A stretch of DNA of 64,000 nt from Pontederia crassipes (lineage: Eukaryota; Streptophyta; Magnoliopsida; Commelinales; Pontederiaceae): the NCBI GenBank assembly GCA_030549335.1, contig CM060198.1:52512995-52576994 (forward strand). The letters are read 5' to 3'. The notes beneath the pieces are model-generated. The model worked only from the letters and a program-made list of their open reading frames with translations, searched no databases and was not told the origin of the DNA. Numbering within the stretch: position 1 is the first letter of the stretch; each line of letters begins with the position of its first letter. Positions 46,355 through 59,780 of this stretch are shown here, piece after piece. Both the position numbers and the translations under genes were made by a program.

Positions 46355-49300
46355 ATGCGGAGATCGTGGGCGAACCTGGAGGCACTGCTCTCTCTCCGCC
46401 GGCACTGGCCCCTGCAGGCCCTACTCGCCCTCTGCGTCCTCTACGCCGCCCTCGTCCTTCTCTACGAGCTCCCCTTCCTCTCCTCCGGCGGGGGAACGCC
46501 CGGCGCTTCAGGAGGAGCCGGTGGCGGGGGCTTCGTCGGCGGCGTCCGCCTTCGCCTCGGCGTCGAGGAGGAGGAGGAGCGGTCCGCGCCGCTCCGCCCA
46601 GCTCACCGCCCCTACGTTTTGTCCGCCGCCGCCGCCGCGTCTCCCGCACTCCGGACGCCCACGTTCCTGTCCGGCCTCGTCTTCCGGGAGGAGGAGGGGA
46701 AGAACGCGACCGCCTGGACGGGGGGCCCCTTCTCCGGGCTGCACAAGGCGGCGAGGGACGCGTGGGAGGCCGGCGGGAGGCTGTTCGAAGAGCTCATCAT
46801 CAATGCCGCGCCCACGGGCGCCTCCCCGGCGGCCAACGAGAGCCGGACGGAGGAGGAGCACTGCCCGTACTCCATCGTCATGAGCGGGGCGGAGTTCCGG
46901 GAGGGGAATCAGCGGGGGGCGATGGTGCTGCCGTGCGGGCTGACGCTGGGGTCGCACGTCACGCTGGTGGCGAGGCCGCGCCAGGCGCACCCCGAGCGCG
47001 ACCCCAAGATCACGATGCTGAGGGAAGGGGACGAGGCGATCATGGTGTCGCAGTTCATGATGGAGCTGCAGGGGCTCAAGACGGTGGACGGCGAGGACCC
47101 GCCCAGGATCCTGCACTTCAACCCCCGCCTGAAGGGCGACTGGAGCGGGAAGCCGGTGATCGAGCTCAACACCTGCTACCGGATGCAGTGGGGATCGGCG
47201 CAGCGCTGCGAGGGCTGGAGATCCAGGGCGGACGAGGAGACCGGTACGCCTCCTGAGCTCTCATCTTTTTAGCTTCCTGCCTTCATGGCCTTGGTCTGGG
47301 GAAAATTTTCCAACATCTGCGTCAATTTTTTTTCCTTACCATAAACCCCTCGCAAGTCTTTACTTCCGCGTACCATCTGATGAAAAATGACGCCTTTCTT
47401 ACTTGCTCAACTGTAATTCATCCTATGTTGCAAGGTACGGGTACGGTACCGGTACCGGGTACGAGTACGGGTACGAGATACGTCAAATTCTAAAAAATTA
47501 GGGTACGGGTACGGTAATATATTAAATATATAATATATATATATAAAATAAATTTTCATAAGATTTCTAGTATCTTCATATTGTTTAAGTTTTCAAAATA
47601 AGTAATTAGTTATTCACTTTACAGATTATGTCTAAATGAGGAGTTATTAATATTTTTCTTTCTCCTTATGACTTCTTATCTTTAACATCTATAAGTTTTA
47701 TTGTTCACATTTGATAAAAATATAGCAAAATATATGTGTATTATGTTCTCTAGTATTAGTGCTTACATGATCATCAATCATTTATTATCTTTTTTAGAAT
47801 TTTATCTGACAAAATTTTGATATGGAGTACCCAATTGCATAGGTACGAGTACCCATTGAAGTACCCATTTTTTAAAAATTATTTTATTATTGGGTACGTA
47901 TGGGTACGAGTACCCACGAGTACCCATGAAGTACCGGTACCGGGTACGTACCCGGTACGGGTACGTCGAGGAAATTGGAGTACCCGTGCATCATAGAATT
48001 CATCTTAAATGAATAATGAGTCTCTGTATCAAGTGACAATCAACACTTAAATTAGTGTCTGAGCTGCATCCCCTGCTCCAAACTGTCATACATAGCCGAT
48101 GGACATAAGACCAGCGTAGCATCCTGTCCATCCTTCATTGCATAAGGTGTCCACATCCCAGTCTCTCAATCTATCGAGAAGGTTGAGCAGCCCGTCCACT
48201 CTTTGGTCTGACAGAGAGAACCTTAATATCGGCATCCAAGACGCCCTCTTGATTGCCGTCATCCATCAATTGCTACATCAGTGTGACAATCGGAAGGCAG
48301 TGCATATAATCTTGTGAAGGAATAGAATAACCCAGTTCATTCGCCTGTCCAAAATCAGAAACCTTTTCCTGAACCCATGGGTGGTGCAAAGAAATGTTTG
48401 ACATATTGAAAATTTCTTGCCACTCCCCTTAGGAATGATGATCTGCCCGAACTCGCATAGGTTCTGCGTTCCTAGTATATCACATGGCTGTGACAATAAA
48501 AAAAGATAGAGCAGTAAGAGCACCAAAAATCCATCTCTGCTTCCATAATCTGCTGGCTCCATTTAGATAGAAATGTGATATCCATTATTCTGATAGCACG
48601 AATCTCCAATCCCCTTTACTGGTAGGTTGGCAAACTTCCTCATGCCACCAAAGTTGTTCCTCTGTCTTCCTGAAAGAGTGTCAAAAATCTAAAATATACT
48701 ACTTTGTTTGTTTCAAAAAAAAAATATACTACTTTGTTGAAATGTTCTGGTTGTACAATATGAAAATATTCAGCATGTTTTCTTCTGGGATTCTGCAAGA
48801 TACATCTATGCTGGACTGTAATCTGATAGGCAGCCAGTGTTTGAATTCTGTAAAATAAGAGAGTATCTTCTGAAACCAATCTACTTTCAAAAAAATCTTC
48901 TGAAACCAATATATATTTGTAGTTGGGTCAATGTTTATGTATTTCAATTGGTTAGTCATTGATGCATTATGATTACTTTTGTAGTTGATGGGCTGACCAA
49001 ATGTGAAAAGTGGATCCGTGATGATGACAATCGATCTGAGGAGTCGAAGTCAATATGGTGGTTAAACCGTTTGATTGGTCGAACAAAGAAAGTTTCAATT
49101 GAATGGCCCTATCCTTTCACCGAAGACAAGTTGTTTGTTCTCACGCTGAGTGCTGGGTTGGAAGGTTACCATGTCAATGTTGACGGAAGGCATGTGACCT
49201 CTTTTCCTTATCGAACTGTAAGATTCACCATCAAGCCCTAAAAACGATACCTTTTGGCGTCAAACATGGTTCATAACAAACATGTTAACATTACGATATT

Positions 49301-51862
49301 TGTTTCAGGGTTTTGTGCTTGAGGATGCAACTGGACTGTGGTTGAATGGAGATCTTGACATCCAATCCATTTTTGCTGTTGCATTGCCAACCTCACACCC
49401 TAGCTTTGCTCCACAAAAGCATTTGGAGATGTTGTCTGAATGGCAGACCCCACCACTTCCTGATGGGCCTTTGGAACTATTTATTGGCATCCTTTCTGCA
49501 GGAAACCATTTTGCAGAGCGTATGGCAGTAAGAAAGTCATGGATGTCCACTATCAGAAACTCACGAACTATGGTGGCACGTTTTTTTGTTGCCCTGGTAA
49601 AATTCATAGATGATTATATTCACGAACTTTTGCATTTGGTTTTCCTTTTTGGTAATACTGAAATGAATATTTTTCCTGACAGCACGGTCGAAAGGAGATA
49701 AATATTGAGTTAAAAAGGGAGGCAGAGTTCTTTCAGGATATTATCATGGTGCCTTTTATGGACAGCTATGATCTTGTGGTTCTGAAGACTGTTGCTATAT
49801 GTGAATATGGGGTTTGTGGAACTAGCAACCCAATGCCTTTTCTTGTTTATCAATCAGTTCAGAATGGGATGGGAATCATGGGATTAATGATGCCCTTCCT
49901 TTCTTTGCTTACCAGGTTCGTGCAGTTTCTGCAAGATATATAATGAAATGTGATGATGACACTTTTATTAGAATTGAATCAGTGATGAGTGAAATCAAGA
50001 AAATCCCTAGTGATAGAAGCTTGTACGTGGGGAATATGAATTTTTATCACAAACCATTGCGTGATGGGAAATGGGCAGTGTCATATGAGGTAAATAACCA
50101 TTACATTTTCTTGTGACTATATTTAGAGTAACAGAGAACAAGCATAACTTTAGCATTTGTGTATGTCCATATTATTCACAAGAATTTCTTTTATGAGATT
50201 TTATTTACTGGTCTTGCAACTTTCTAATATCAGTACTAGCAATTATCACTTACATGACTAATTGCCTAGTCATTTTCTTTAAAAAAAACTAATTTCCGAG
50301 CACATTGGACTTTTGCTATATAAACCAATATATCTCCCATTTCAAGTACTTTTGGCAAAAGAAAGGGTACCATTTCCTTTATTCGGGTTTCTTAACCTAG
50401 GTTAATTTAATTTTTAGTTTTACATTAGATATCTTCCAACTCACTGACCAATGTCAGGCTATTTCTTCTACACTGACCAAGCTCAATCATATACATCACA
50501 GTCCCCAAAGAATAATAATTATACACCTGGTTGTATTCACCTGCATTGCAGATAATTTTCTTTGAGAGGGCATTGCAGGTAATTATTGAGAATTAACAAC
50601 AAACATGTTGTACTTGTGCAAGATGTGTATATGTGATCTTCATTACCACTCTCCCCCACTCCTCAACCCCCCAAAAAGTGATTCTTCTTTACCCTAAAAA
50701 AGTGATCATGATTCCTGTGAATGTTAAAATGAAAGAATAAAATATAGAGCAAAGAGAAATAACTGGGTTGTTGGTATTGTTTGCTTTTTTCACTTTTTGC
50801 AATGAGCTATGTGTGTGAAGAGCTATTATAAACTTGCACCCCTTGCATGTTGATTGGCTTTTGGAACCTTAATTTGAAGGAGCCAAGACGAATGCTTATT
50901 TTTGAGGTAGGCCAGTCAAGTGTTTCTAAGTTGCTTTTGGGGTTCTCTGTGGTCTTTAGAAAATTCTATGCTTTTTTCAGCCTTAGCACCAGATGGCACA
51001 AGCACAACAGGGCATGATTGATTAGTTTGATTTCAGTGAAGAGTTTATCATTATATTCTTATTCTTTTGCTTTTGTTGGGTATATATTCTTCTCTCTATT
51101 TTCAATCGTACCAGTAATTTTCTAGTTCTGGCAAAACTTTGCATGGTTAAGTGTTGTTTTATTATTTTGGTATCATCCTTCTTTGCCTTGACACATGTAT
51201 GTCCTCTCATGGTAAATAATGAGTTTCTTCCATTTCAGGAATGGCCTGAAGAGGATTATCCTCCTTATGCAAATGGTCCTGGTTATGTGATATCCTCTGA
51301 TATTGCACACTTCATTGTGTCAGATTTTGAGAAGCATAGGTTAAGGGTAAGTAATACTTCTTTGATCACCCGTGTGTAATGTAAGTAGAACTTTCTTTCT
51401 TGTAGTTCATCTATCTTTTAACATTGTTAGTCAAAGGAAACTGTTTCAAGTGTTTGGAGTAAAAGAAAAAAGTTCTCGTTCACTTAGTGATTACCAGTTT
51501 GATCTTTGTTTCTTCACTTAAGTTAAAGGAGACACTTTTTTTTTTCTTCTCCCATCTTCTTCAAGGATCTTTAGCTAATGGTTAAACGCTATAAGATATG
51601 ATATTCAGTTTCTCATTTTGATAAGATCTAAAATCGGTCATGGTGTTTAATGCAGTTGTTTAAGATGGAGGATGTAAGCATGGGCATGTGGGTTGAGCAG
51701 TTCAATAAATCCAGAGCTGTAGAATATGTACACAATTTGAAGTTCTGTCAGTTCGGATGCATAGACGACTACTACACAGCACATTATCAGTCTCCACGTC
51801 AGATGATATGCATGTGGGACAAGTTGCAGTCAGGGAAGCCTCAGTGCTGCAATGTGAGATGA
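46355..51862 (+). CDS. GALT: Hydroxyproline O-galactosyltransferase, GALT3/5/6-like (galectin + GT31), tandem copy A
   Basis: Exons 46355-47243, 48985-49217, 49309-49596, 49683-49811, 49916-50089, 51239-51346 and 51656-51862 join with GT-AG introns to 675 residues. A short basic cytosolic tail, a membrane anchor (about 19-38) and a low-complexity stem mark a type II Golgi/ER enzyme. The galectin-like domain (about 175-395) holds HFNPR (254-258) and HVTSFPYRT. The GT31 galactosyltransferase domain follows: [20 protein letters not shown], the DDD metal/UDP-sugar motif (526-528, KCDDDTF), [13 protein letters not shown], and a C-terminal [16 protein letters not shown] ending in CCNVR. Family members move galactose from UDP-Gal to hydroxyproline of arabinogalactan-proteins. 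Length and motifs are complete. The exon 4 donor (GGG|GTTTGT) is weaker than its counterpart in copy B. Intron 1 is expanded by a 574-bp hAT-type element. Confidence 0.92.
47423..47996. mobile_element. hAT-type non-autonomous element in intron 1 of GALT copy A
   Basis: Perfect 8-bp target duplication AATTCATC (47415-47422 and 47997-48004). The terminal repeats are CTATGTTGCAAGGTACGGG and, inverted, CTATGATGCACGGGTAC. Both ends hold dense GGTACGGGTAC-type tracts, inverted relative to each other; the centre is AT-rich and non-coding. Copy B lacks it. Confidence 0.9.
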
Positions 51863-54800
51863 CATAGATCTTCAGCCGCAATTTGGAGGTTTTGCAGCTG
51901 TCTTGGTGACCTTACCTGAAGCATAACATAGTGGAGAATGTGGCCTGCCATATTCATTTGTTCTTTCATCTTTATGTTGCCCCATACATTTGGAGAATGG
52001 CGATGGCCCATTGAAGAGCTGCTCTGTTGCTTCATCGTCTATCTTAGGATTAAACAGGCAGATCTTGTGACTTCTTATTGCCTCCGGTTGAGGTTGCAGC
52101 CGCTATAACAACCCCGGGTTTTGGAAGGCATTTTCTCTCTTGAATAATATGGTGTAAGCTCATGCGCATGGTCGGAAGGTCGTGCTAGAAATAACATTTC
52201 CTTTAATTTTCCTGTACATAGCATAGCATAAGATAAATTCATAAATGTCGAAGCTTTTAGCTTACACTTCTTTATTCCAGGTTAGATTTTAGTATTCCCT
52301 TCTTAGCATGTTGGAGCATCAATGTGACACTTGAAATGTTCTTCTGCCCAAATTTATGATGATATGTTAATCTTCCAGGATTATTTACTGTTTTCCTAAC
52401 AGCACATGAGATTGACATAATCCTCGGTATACACTTACCACTGTACAGAAAACTGTGCAAGAATACTGCATGGTATTTTCATGTTGGTGATGTTATGAAA
52501 TGTTCCCTGTGATTAAAGTTGTTAGAGCCTCATGCTTTTATTCTATTATGTTTTTAGGAGACATATACTTGCACTAGTTGCCTTTATTCTCCCCTTGTTA
52601 GGTGAAATGCAACCTGGAGAACAGGAGGGAATTGTGTTGTCTCTGGGACCTGGTACTTGGCCAAATTAAGACCTCATTGATAGTGCACTGTCACACGTAC
52701 ATATTTCATCTGCAGCTCGTTCCCACTAGAACCTGTATCTTAATTAACACAGTTTTGTCTATAACTGGAATTTGATTTTTCTTGGTCTAGATTCATCCAT
52801 GTTAAGACTTATTTATGATTTGACTAACTTGATGATCCCACAAGTAGCGAAACAATAAATTCTAATTGAATTAATTACTCCATGATTTTTTATACTTCTA
52901 TTGGTCTCTTTAATCTGCCTACTTTCTTGACAAAAGAACGTTCTTTGTTTCCGTATTTTTTTTTCTTTATAAGTTTTTCATATTAACGAGAAATTTTGCA
53001 AATGACTTATAGACTATATTTACCTACAAACCCCGAAAAAGAAAATTTATAGGGCTAATCTGATTTGAGTTTTGTTAGTTCATTTTTTAATATTTATAAA
53101 GTACATGCTTTATTTGAATTTTAAATGAGAAGAATGATATTTTAATTTTTACTTCCATATAATTCGAACTAAATAAAGGAAAATTTCATTTTTATTCAAT
53201 TGATTTTGATTTTTTTTTCTTTTTTGGGGGTGGCCAGCACTTGATGTCTGGTTGATGACTCAAATCGTGCGGCACTAAGGTCGGCTAGTTCAATTAATTC
53301 AACCGATATCACATGAAGTTCCTAATAAAAATATTCTATATTTACATAATATTTATAATGATGATCCTTTAGCAAGGAGTTAACTCTTATCTTTTTTTAT
53401 TGAAACAATGAATAACATGATTTCCTTTTTCTCGGTATTGATCCTTTATCCAATTACCACGAAAAATAAATTTTTTTGATAATTTAAAAGAAGAGAGAAA
53501 AAACATATTCTCAACACAAGAAAAACAAACAGATAAATAAATAAGAGGTTTAGTAGGTCGACCGACACCCAAATATAACCCGTGTGCGAGCCATTTTCAT
53601 GTACTGCCACAAGTTTAATTCGTAAATTAGAAAATTTTAAATTTATTTCTTAATTAATAAAAGATACTTACATAATTCCATTTTCATTTTTTTTTTTTGG
53701 GTTTTCTTATGCGTCGAGGCTTCCCGGGGGGTCACGCGAACGAAAGTTCCAAGAATCAACAACATTTCCGCGTTTGGTGCCGTGCCACATTGATTTGAGT
53801 TAGGTGTGCACATTTTCTTGGCAAAACTTTAAAATTTAAATTTATCATAATAAAATAAAAAAATAAGTTTCAAAATATCCAAATATAAAAAAAACTTACA
53901 CTTGAAGAAACAAAAAAAAAATTCATGTTCATATTGAGCAAACTCATCGTGATGAACTCAATCTCACGTAGATTAAATCTATACATACATGAACTTGGAA
54001 TACAAATTTTTTTATATTTATTATATTATATTTGCTAATAAATAATACAAAGGGAGAAATCTTCTTGCAAATCATTTGTGCAATAATAATTTTGATACCC
54101 TCAACTAAAAAATATATCATCAAATGATACTCTTTCTTAATTAATAATATATCACCCGTAGACCAATAAGAATTAAGATAAAGTAATAGAGATTCCTTCC
54201 CGCTTAAGTAAAAATTATTTGAATGTATGTGAATATAAAAAATTTTATTATTGAAAATTTCATCTGTCATTATCAAACACGTGATCCGAAACGAATTGGA
54301 CTATCAATAGAGTCGCATGAGTTGTACAATTGACATCGATATCGCTTTAATAGAGTCGCATGAGTTGTACAATGGACATCTGACATTGCTTATGATTGGC
54401 TATCAAAAAAATATATCGCCCGTGGAGGCGGAGGGACAACATTTCATCTCCGCGTATGCGAGATATATTATGCGTACTTTTATTGTCATTGACAGCAAAC
54501 CAAGATTTGCTGAATAATGAAGTGTTAAATTAACCAACCTAATAATAGCATATGCACTAATTAATGGCGATTTAATTGATTTCTTTAGTAACTTTACCCC
54601 ATCATTATTTAATTGGATCAAGAAATTTAGAATTCAATTGTTCTATGAATTGAAAAAGATTATAATTAAATAATGTAACATTATAAGAATTAAAATGAAT
54701 AAATTTGTGTGTGGTAAAAGAGTCCACCTTTCAGACTGGGCGACCAAAAACGTCCAGCTCCTATACACAATTCAAACACGGTTTCTTTATTTTTTTCTTC

Positions 54801-55730
54801 TAGAGAGGAAAAAATAAAAATAATTATAATGTCCATTTTTAATAATAATAAACAATGAACACCGAAAGCTTACGACTCCCAACGGTCGGTTGCTTAGGCG
54901 ATCACCAGCTGGTCCGCCGAACAGCAAACAGCAAACTGGCCGCAGTGCGGCAAGAATATTCTTGACCAATAATATAACAAATAATATATTATAGCATTAC
55001 TTAAAGATTTATTATATTTTAATTAAATGTTCCTTTTTTTTATCCAAATAACTTATTAGATAACAATAGAAAATTTGGGCGGAGTTATAGGTGTGATGGA
55101 AAAGTTGTTATGTAGAGATAATTATGAGATATCTTATTTATACGATTGAAAGTTATGATAATGATTCTATGCTTTTTAGTTAATGTTGATTATATTGAAA
55201 AAAAAATTCATGATAGTTATATTTGGTAACAAGTGAGCAATTACTGAACTGACTTGAAACAAAAATATTTTCTAATAAAACCAACTTACAAGTCAGATGC
55301 ATTAAATATTAGTTGTAAAAAAAATTGAATCTCTTAAAAAAGTTTGTTCCTTTTTTTATTGAAAAGGAATTTCTGCTCTGCTGTTTTTCCATATTCAGGG
55401 GATCCTCAATAGAATGTTCTTTTCTTATTTATTCCCATATTTATTTATTTTTCTTAACATAAGCATAAAAAAACAGCTATTAATTAATTTAAATTAAAAT
55501 AATATATAATGAGTTCAAGGAGACCCCTTTCAAACGGCTCTGTCTTTTCTGTTCTCCGCTTGTAACAACTGCTCTCCTCTCTGCTCTGCAATCTTCCATT
55601 AGGGTTCCAATCCCTGGAACCGCTCCATTTTCTTGATTCGCAGCTCGATTTATGCTTCGGTTTTCACCACAATTTTTCTGATCTCGAAAGAGTTGGGGGG
55701 AAGAGGAGGAGGGGAGCAGAAGTAGGCGAA
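51863..55730. other. Spacer between the two galactosyltransferase genes
   Basis: 51863 to about 52500 is probably the 3' UTR and terminator region of copy A; the last 200 bp before 55731 are probably the 5' UTR of copy B. A 32-base block starting AATAGAGTCGCATGAG is repeated at 54306-54337 and 54349-54380. No other gene was recognised. Confidence 0.5.
54306..54380. repeat. Two-copy direct repeat, 43-bp period
   Basis: AGAGTCGCATGAGTTGTAC and flanking bases occur twice with one mismatch. Confidence 0.88.
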
Positions 55731-58700
55731 ATGAGGCGAGCAAAGGTCGGATTTTTATCTACGTCGTGGAATCGCAGGAAGAGGAGACTTCTGCGCGTCC
55801 TCCTGCTCCTGGGCGCCGCCTGCCTCGCGTTCCTCCTCCTCTGCGAACTCCCCTTCGTCTCACTCCTCGCCCCGTCCGCGGCCGGCTCCGGGGCCCTCGT
55901 CTCCGGCGACGCCGTCTCACGCCGCTTCGCCCTCGGCAGCGAGGAGGACATGATCGAGCGCTCGGCCCCCGTTCGGCCCTTTGTTCTTCCGTACAGGCTC
56001 CTTCCCTCGTCCCCTTCTTCCGCCCCGCCGCCGGACCAACAGCGGCGCACCGGCCGGCCGTCCCCTTCTGTCTCCGGGTTGGTCTTCGCTGACTTAAATG
56101 CCAGCGCCAGCGGGTCCTTCTCGGAACTCCACAGGTCAGCGAGGCAAGCGTGGGAAGTCGGACTGAGACTCTTCGAGGAGCTCAAAGGTGTCAACTTGAC
56201 GTCAGAGGACGCGTCCCCAGCAGAGGCGGACCGTGTCGAGGAGATCTGCCCTCAGTCGATCACGATGACCGGCGCGCAGTTGCAGGAACGGGGTAGAGTG
56301 GTGGTTCTACCGTGCGGGCTGACGCTCGGATCGCACATCACCCTGGTGGCGAAGCCGCCGCTGGCCCATGCGGACTACGACCCCAAGATATCGTCTTTGA
56401 AGGATGCGAGTGGTGCCGTGATGGTTTCGCAGTTCATGTTGGAGCTCCAGGGGCTGAAGACGGTGGATGGCGAAGACCCACCCAGGATCTTTCACTTCAA
56501 CCCCCGGTTGAAGGGAGATTGGAGCGGCAAGCCGGTCATTGAGCAGAACACCTGTTACCGGCAACAATGGGGCTCCTCACAGCGGTGCGAAGGATGGAAG
56601 TCTAAGGCCGATGAGGAGACTGGTAGGTGGCAAACTTTATACCTGCATTGTTTCTCTTAGCCAAAGCAATTCGAATAAAATCTGTGCTTCCAATCTGTTT
56701 CCTGATAAAAAGTTTTTCCTCTTTCTTTCTGCATTATTACAAATTCTTCTGTCTTGATTTACTTTGTATTTGGCTATCGGTTTTTGTTGCATGAATTTAG
56801 TTCTTATTTCTTAATAATGTCTTCTTTATAGTTGATGGGCTGTTGAAGTGCGAGAAATGGATCACTGGTGATGACAGTCGGTCAGAGGAGAGTAAAATGG
56901 TCTGGTGGTTGAATCGGCTCATTGGCAGGACGAAGAAGTTTTCTCTCGATTGGCCTTATCCCTTTGCAGAAGGCAAATTGTTTGTTTTAACTATTAACGC
57001 TGGTTTGGAAGGTTTCCATATAAATGTTGACGGAAGGCATGTGACATCCTTCCCATATCGCACGGTGAGCCAAAAGATCCATGTTTATCTTGCTAATTGC
57101 AGAACAAATATAACTAAATTCTGATGGTTTACTATCTGTCCTTCTTTGCAGGGATTTACACTCGAGGATGCAACTGGCTTGTCATTGAATGGGGATCTTG
57201 ACGTTGAGTCCATATTTGTTGCTTCTTTACCTGCGTCACACCTTAGCTTTGCTCCAAAAAGGCACCTAGAAATGTCAGCTCAATTGCAGGCCCCACCACT
57301 TCCTAGTGAACCTGTTGAACTTTTCATTGGCATTCTTTCAGCTGGAAACCATTTTGCAGAGCGCATGGCTGTGAGGAAGTCATGGATGTCTGCTGTCAGG
57401 AAGTCTCCAAATGTCGTTGCCCGGTTTTTTGTTGCTCTGGTAAGTGGTAACTTTGAGCTGCATTGTTGTTTTCCTAGTCTTTTGCATTTATGTTCATGAA
57501 ATTTGATGAATACTTCTAAAATTGGACAGCATGCAAGAAAGGAAGTCAATTCAGAGTTGAAGAAAGAGGCAGAATATTTTGGTGACATTGTAATTGTCCC
57601 GTATATGGATAGTTATGATCTTGTTGTTCTAAAGACTGTTGCTATCTGTGAATATGGGGTAAGATCAAGTTCAACACTGTCAAGGTTTAAACTATAGTTC
57701 ATTGAATTTTTTTTCTGGTGCTCAGTTATATAGTTTTAGTTTTCTTGGTTATCCTTTCAAACATTCCCTCTTATTTTTTACAAATAAAACAGGTTCGTAT
57801 TGCATTGGCAAAGTATGTCATGAAATGCGATGATGACACATTTGTCAGACTTGACTCAGTTATAAAAGAAGTGAGGAAAACTCCAAGTGACAGAAGTCTA
57901 TACATTGGAAATATAAATTACTACCACAAGCCCCTGCGCTCCGGAAAATGGGCAGTGACTTATGAAGTATGTAGTTTATCTTTTTCAGAATTCATGTGCG
58001 ATATTTTTTACTGATTAGTTTCATATTCAATATTGATGGTAAATGATAATTGGGGAGCCTTAAAGCATTTTATGATTTGAACTAAGTATGACCATTTCCA
58101 AGTAATATCTTCTTGTTTTCTCTTGATTGCCTTTTGGTTATTTTACTATATTTTCTCCCTTTAAAATTGCTGATTTGTTTCCACAGTGCGATGTGGCATC
58201 CATTGTATACCGTTTGTCTGTCATATAAGTTCTGGAACCTGAAATTGATGTTTCAACATTTGTGATTCCTATTTCTTTGTACTGGAAATTTGTTCTAAGC
58301 TTGTGCACAAGTGTTAAATAGCTAGGAAACTTTGCAAGGTGCATCTTGGGATTATGAAGGAAAACTGATTCTGATATGATAGTTTATCATTGTAACATCT
58401 TTATGGAATAGCATTTTTTCATCTCAATTTGTAGTTATTCCCGAGTATGTGAACTCCATTTTTTTTTTTTTTTGCAAGTCAGTGTACTCTAGTTACCTGG
58501 TGGTGGGGCTGTGCTAAAAGGCATTTTGATTTATGCTGTAAAATTTTGTTTGATGGACTGAAGTTGAAACCAATATATGCAATGATGTACATTGCATACT
58601 TGAAGTGCACAAATTTATTGTCTTGTTGTCACTGTTCTTAAGTAACTACCTGTGAGATAACAAATACCATCAAAGCCATTAAATATTGTGGCTCACTATG

Positions 58701-59780
58701 TTACTTTTCTCATTTCAGGGGACATAATGAACAGTTTTTGTGAATATACGTATTGTGTGATGTGTATGGTAACTTTAGGATTACTAAATACTAACAAAGT
58801 TCTGATGTTTGTTGACAGGAATGGCCTGAGGAAGATTACCCACCTTATGCCAATGGCCCAGGTTATGTCGTGTCATCTGACATAGCTAACTACATCGTGT
58901 CAGAGTTTGAGAAGCATACATTAAGGGTAAGATTCTTTTGTTTGATCATGTGTATGGAATTTCGTAACTGTTCACAATGGAAGATCATCATCGATCTAAT
59001 GAGAGCTTGCCTGCTGAGTTGAGTTTGAATTCATTAACTTTCTGCAGGGTTGAGTTCGAATTCAGTAACTTTTTTCCAAAATCAAATAAGTGAAGCTTGC
59101 CAAGAAAAAATAAAGTATCCAACAACAACAACAAAGCCTTATCCCACTAGGTGGGATTGGCTACATGGATCATACGACGCCATATTCGTTGATCCATGTT
59201 CATGCGATTCGACAGGATTTTACGCTGACTGTCGGGATCTAACACAACCCTCCTCCTTTATTCGGGCTTGGGACCGGCTATAAAACATAGGCGGAGTTCA
59301 AGAAAACAATAAAGTATTAATCTTAAATTCTTGATTAATCTGAAATATACTGCAACATTTCAAATTATGTGATTTGCATTTAAGAGAATTACAGATGTTG
59401 CTCCATTCTATTCTATTGGTTACATAATCATGGTTGTTTGATAGTTCCACGATCATGGAAAATACATAGTTGCAGGTTTTCCTTGTTTTTTTTTCTATTA
59501 GTTACAAATCTTGGCAAGTATTTTTAGCTGCACATCTTGCTGACGTCCTTTTAATTGATCTTATATGGTGCAGCTATTCAAAATGGAAGACGTGAGCATG
59601 GGAATGTGGGTTGGGAAATTCAACAGTTCAAAACCTGTGGACTATGTGCACAGCTTAAGGTTTTGTCAATTTGGCTGCATAGATCATTACTATACTGCGC
59701 ATTACCAGTCTCCCAGGCAAATGCTTTGCCTGTGGGATAAGTTACAGGCAGGAAACTCTCAATGTTGCAACATGAGATGA
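55731..59780 (+). CDS. GALT: Hydroxyproline O-galactosyltransferase, GALT3/5/6-like (galectin + GT31), tandem copy B
   Basis: Exons 55731-56622, 56832-57064, 57152-57439, 57530-57658, 57793-57966, 58819-58926 and 59574-59780 join to 676 residues. Exons 2-7 have exactly the same lengths as in copy A, and exon 1 differs by one codon. A basic N-terminus leads into a membrane anchor (about 21-40), a variable stem and the galectin-like domain with HFNPR (255-259) and HVTSFPYRT. The GT31 domain has [23 protein letters not shown] at 527-529 (KCDDDTF) and [13 protein letters not shown], and the protein ends CCNMR. Role as for copy A: first galactose onto hydroxyproline in the secretory pathway. The stem region (about 45-175) is the most diverged part between the copies. 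The gene is convergent with the prolyl 4-hydroxylase gene, with 632 bp between the stop codons. A SINE sits in intron 6. Confidence 0.93.
59119..59298 (-). mobile_element. AU-like SINE, near full length (180 bp), in intron 6 of GALT copy B
   Basis: On the minus strand it starts AACTCCGCCTATGTTTTATA and ends GGATAAGGCTTTGTTGTTG repeats. The target duplication is CAAGAAAA(C)AATAAAGTAT (59101-59118 and 59299-59317, one indel). The length fits the roughly 180-bp AU family. Confidence 0.87.

Noticed and set aside
46158..47256. Long frames overlapping exon 1 of GALT copy A
   Set aside because: GC-rich shadows; the frame from 46355 carries the membrane anchor, the galectin motif and the correct splice phase.
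55664..56194. Antisense frame over GALT copy B exon 1
   Set aside because: Shadow of the real exon, with no recognisable domain.
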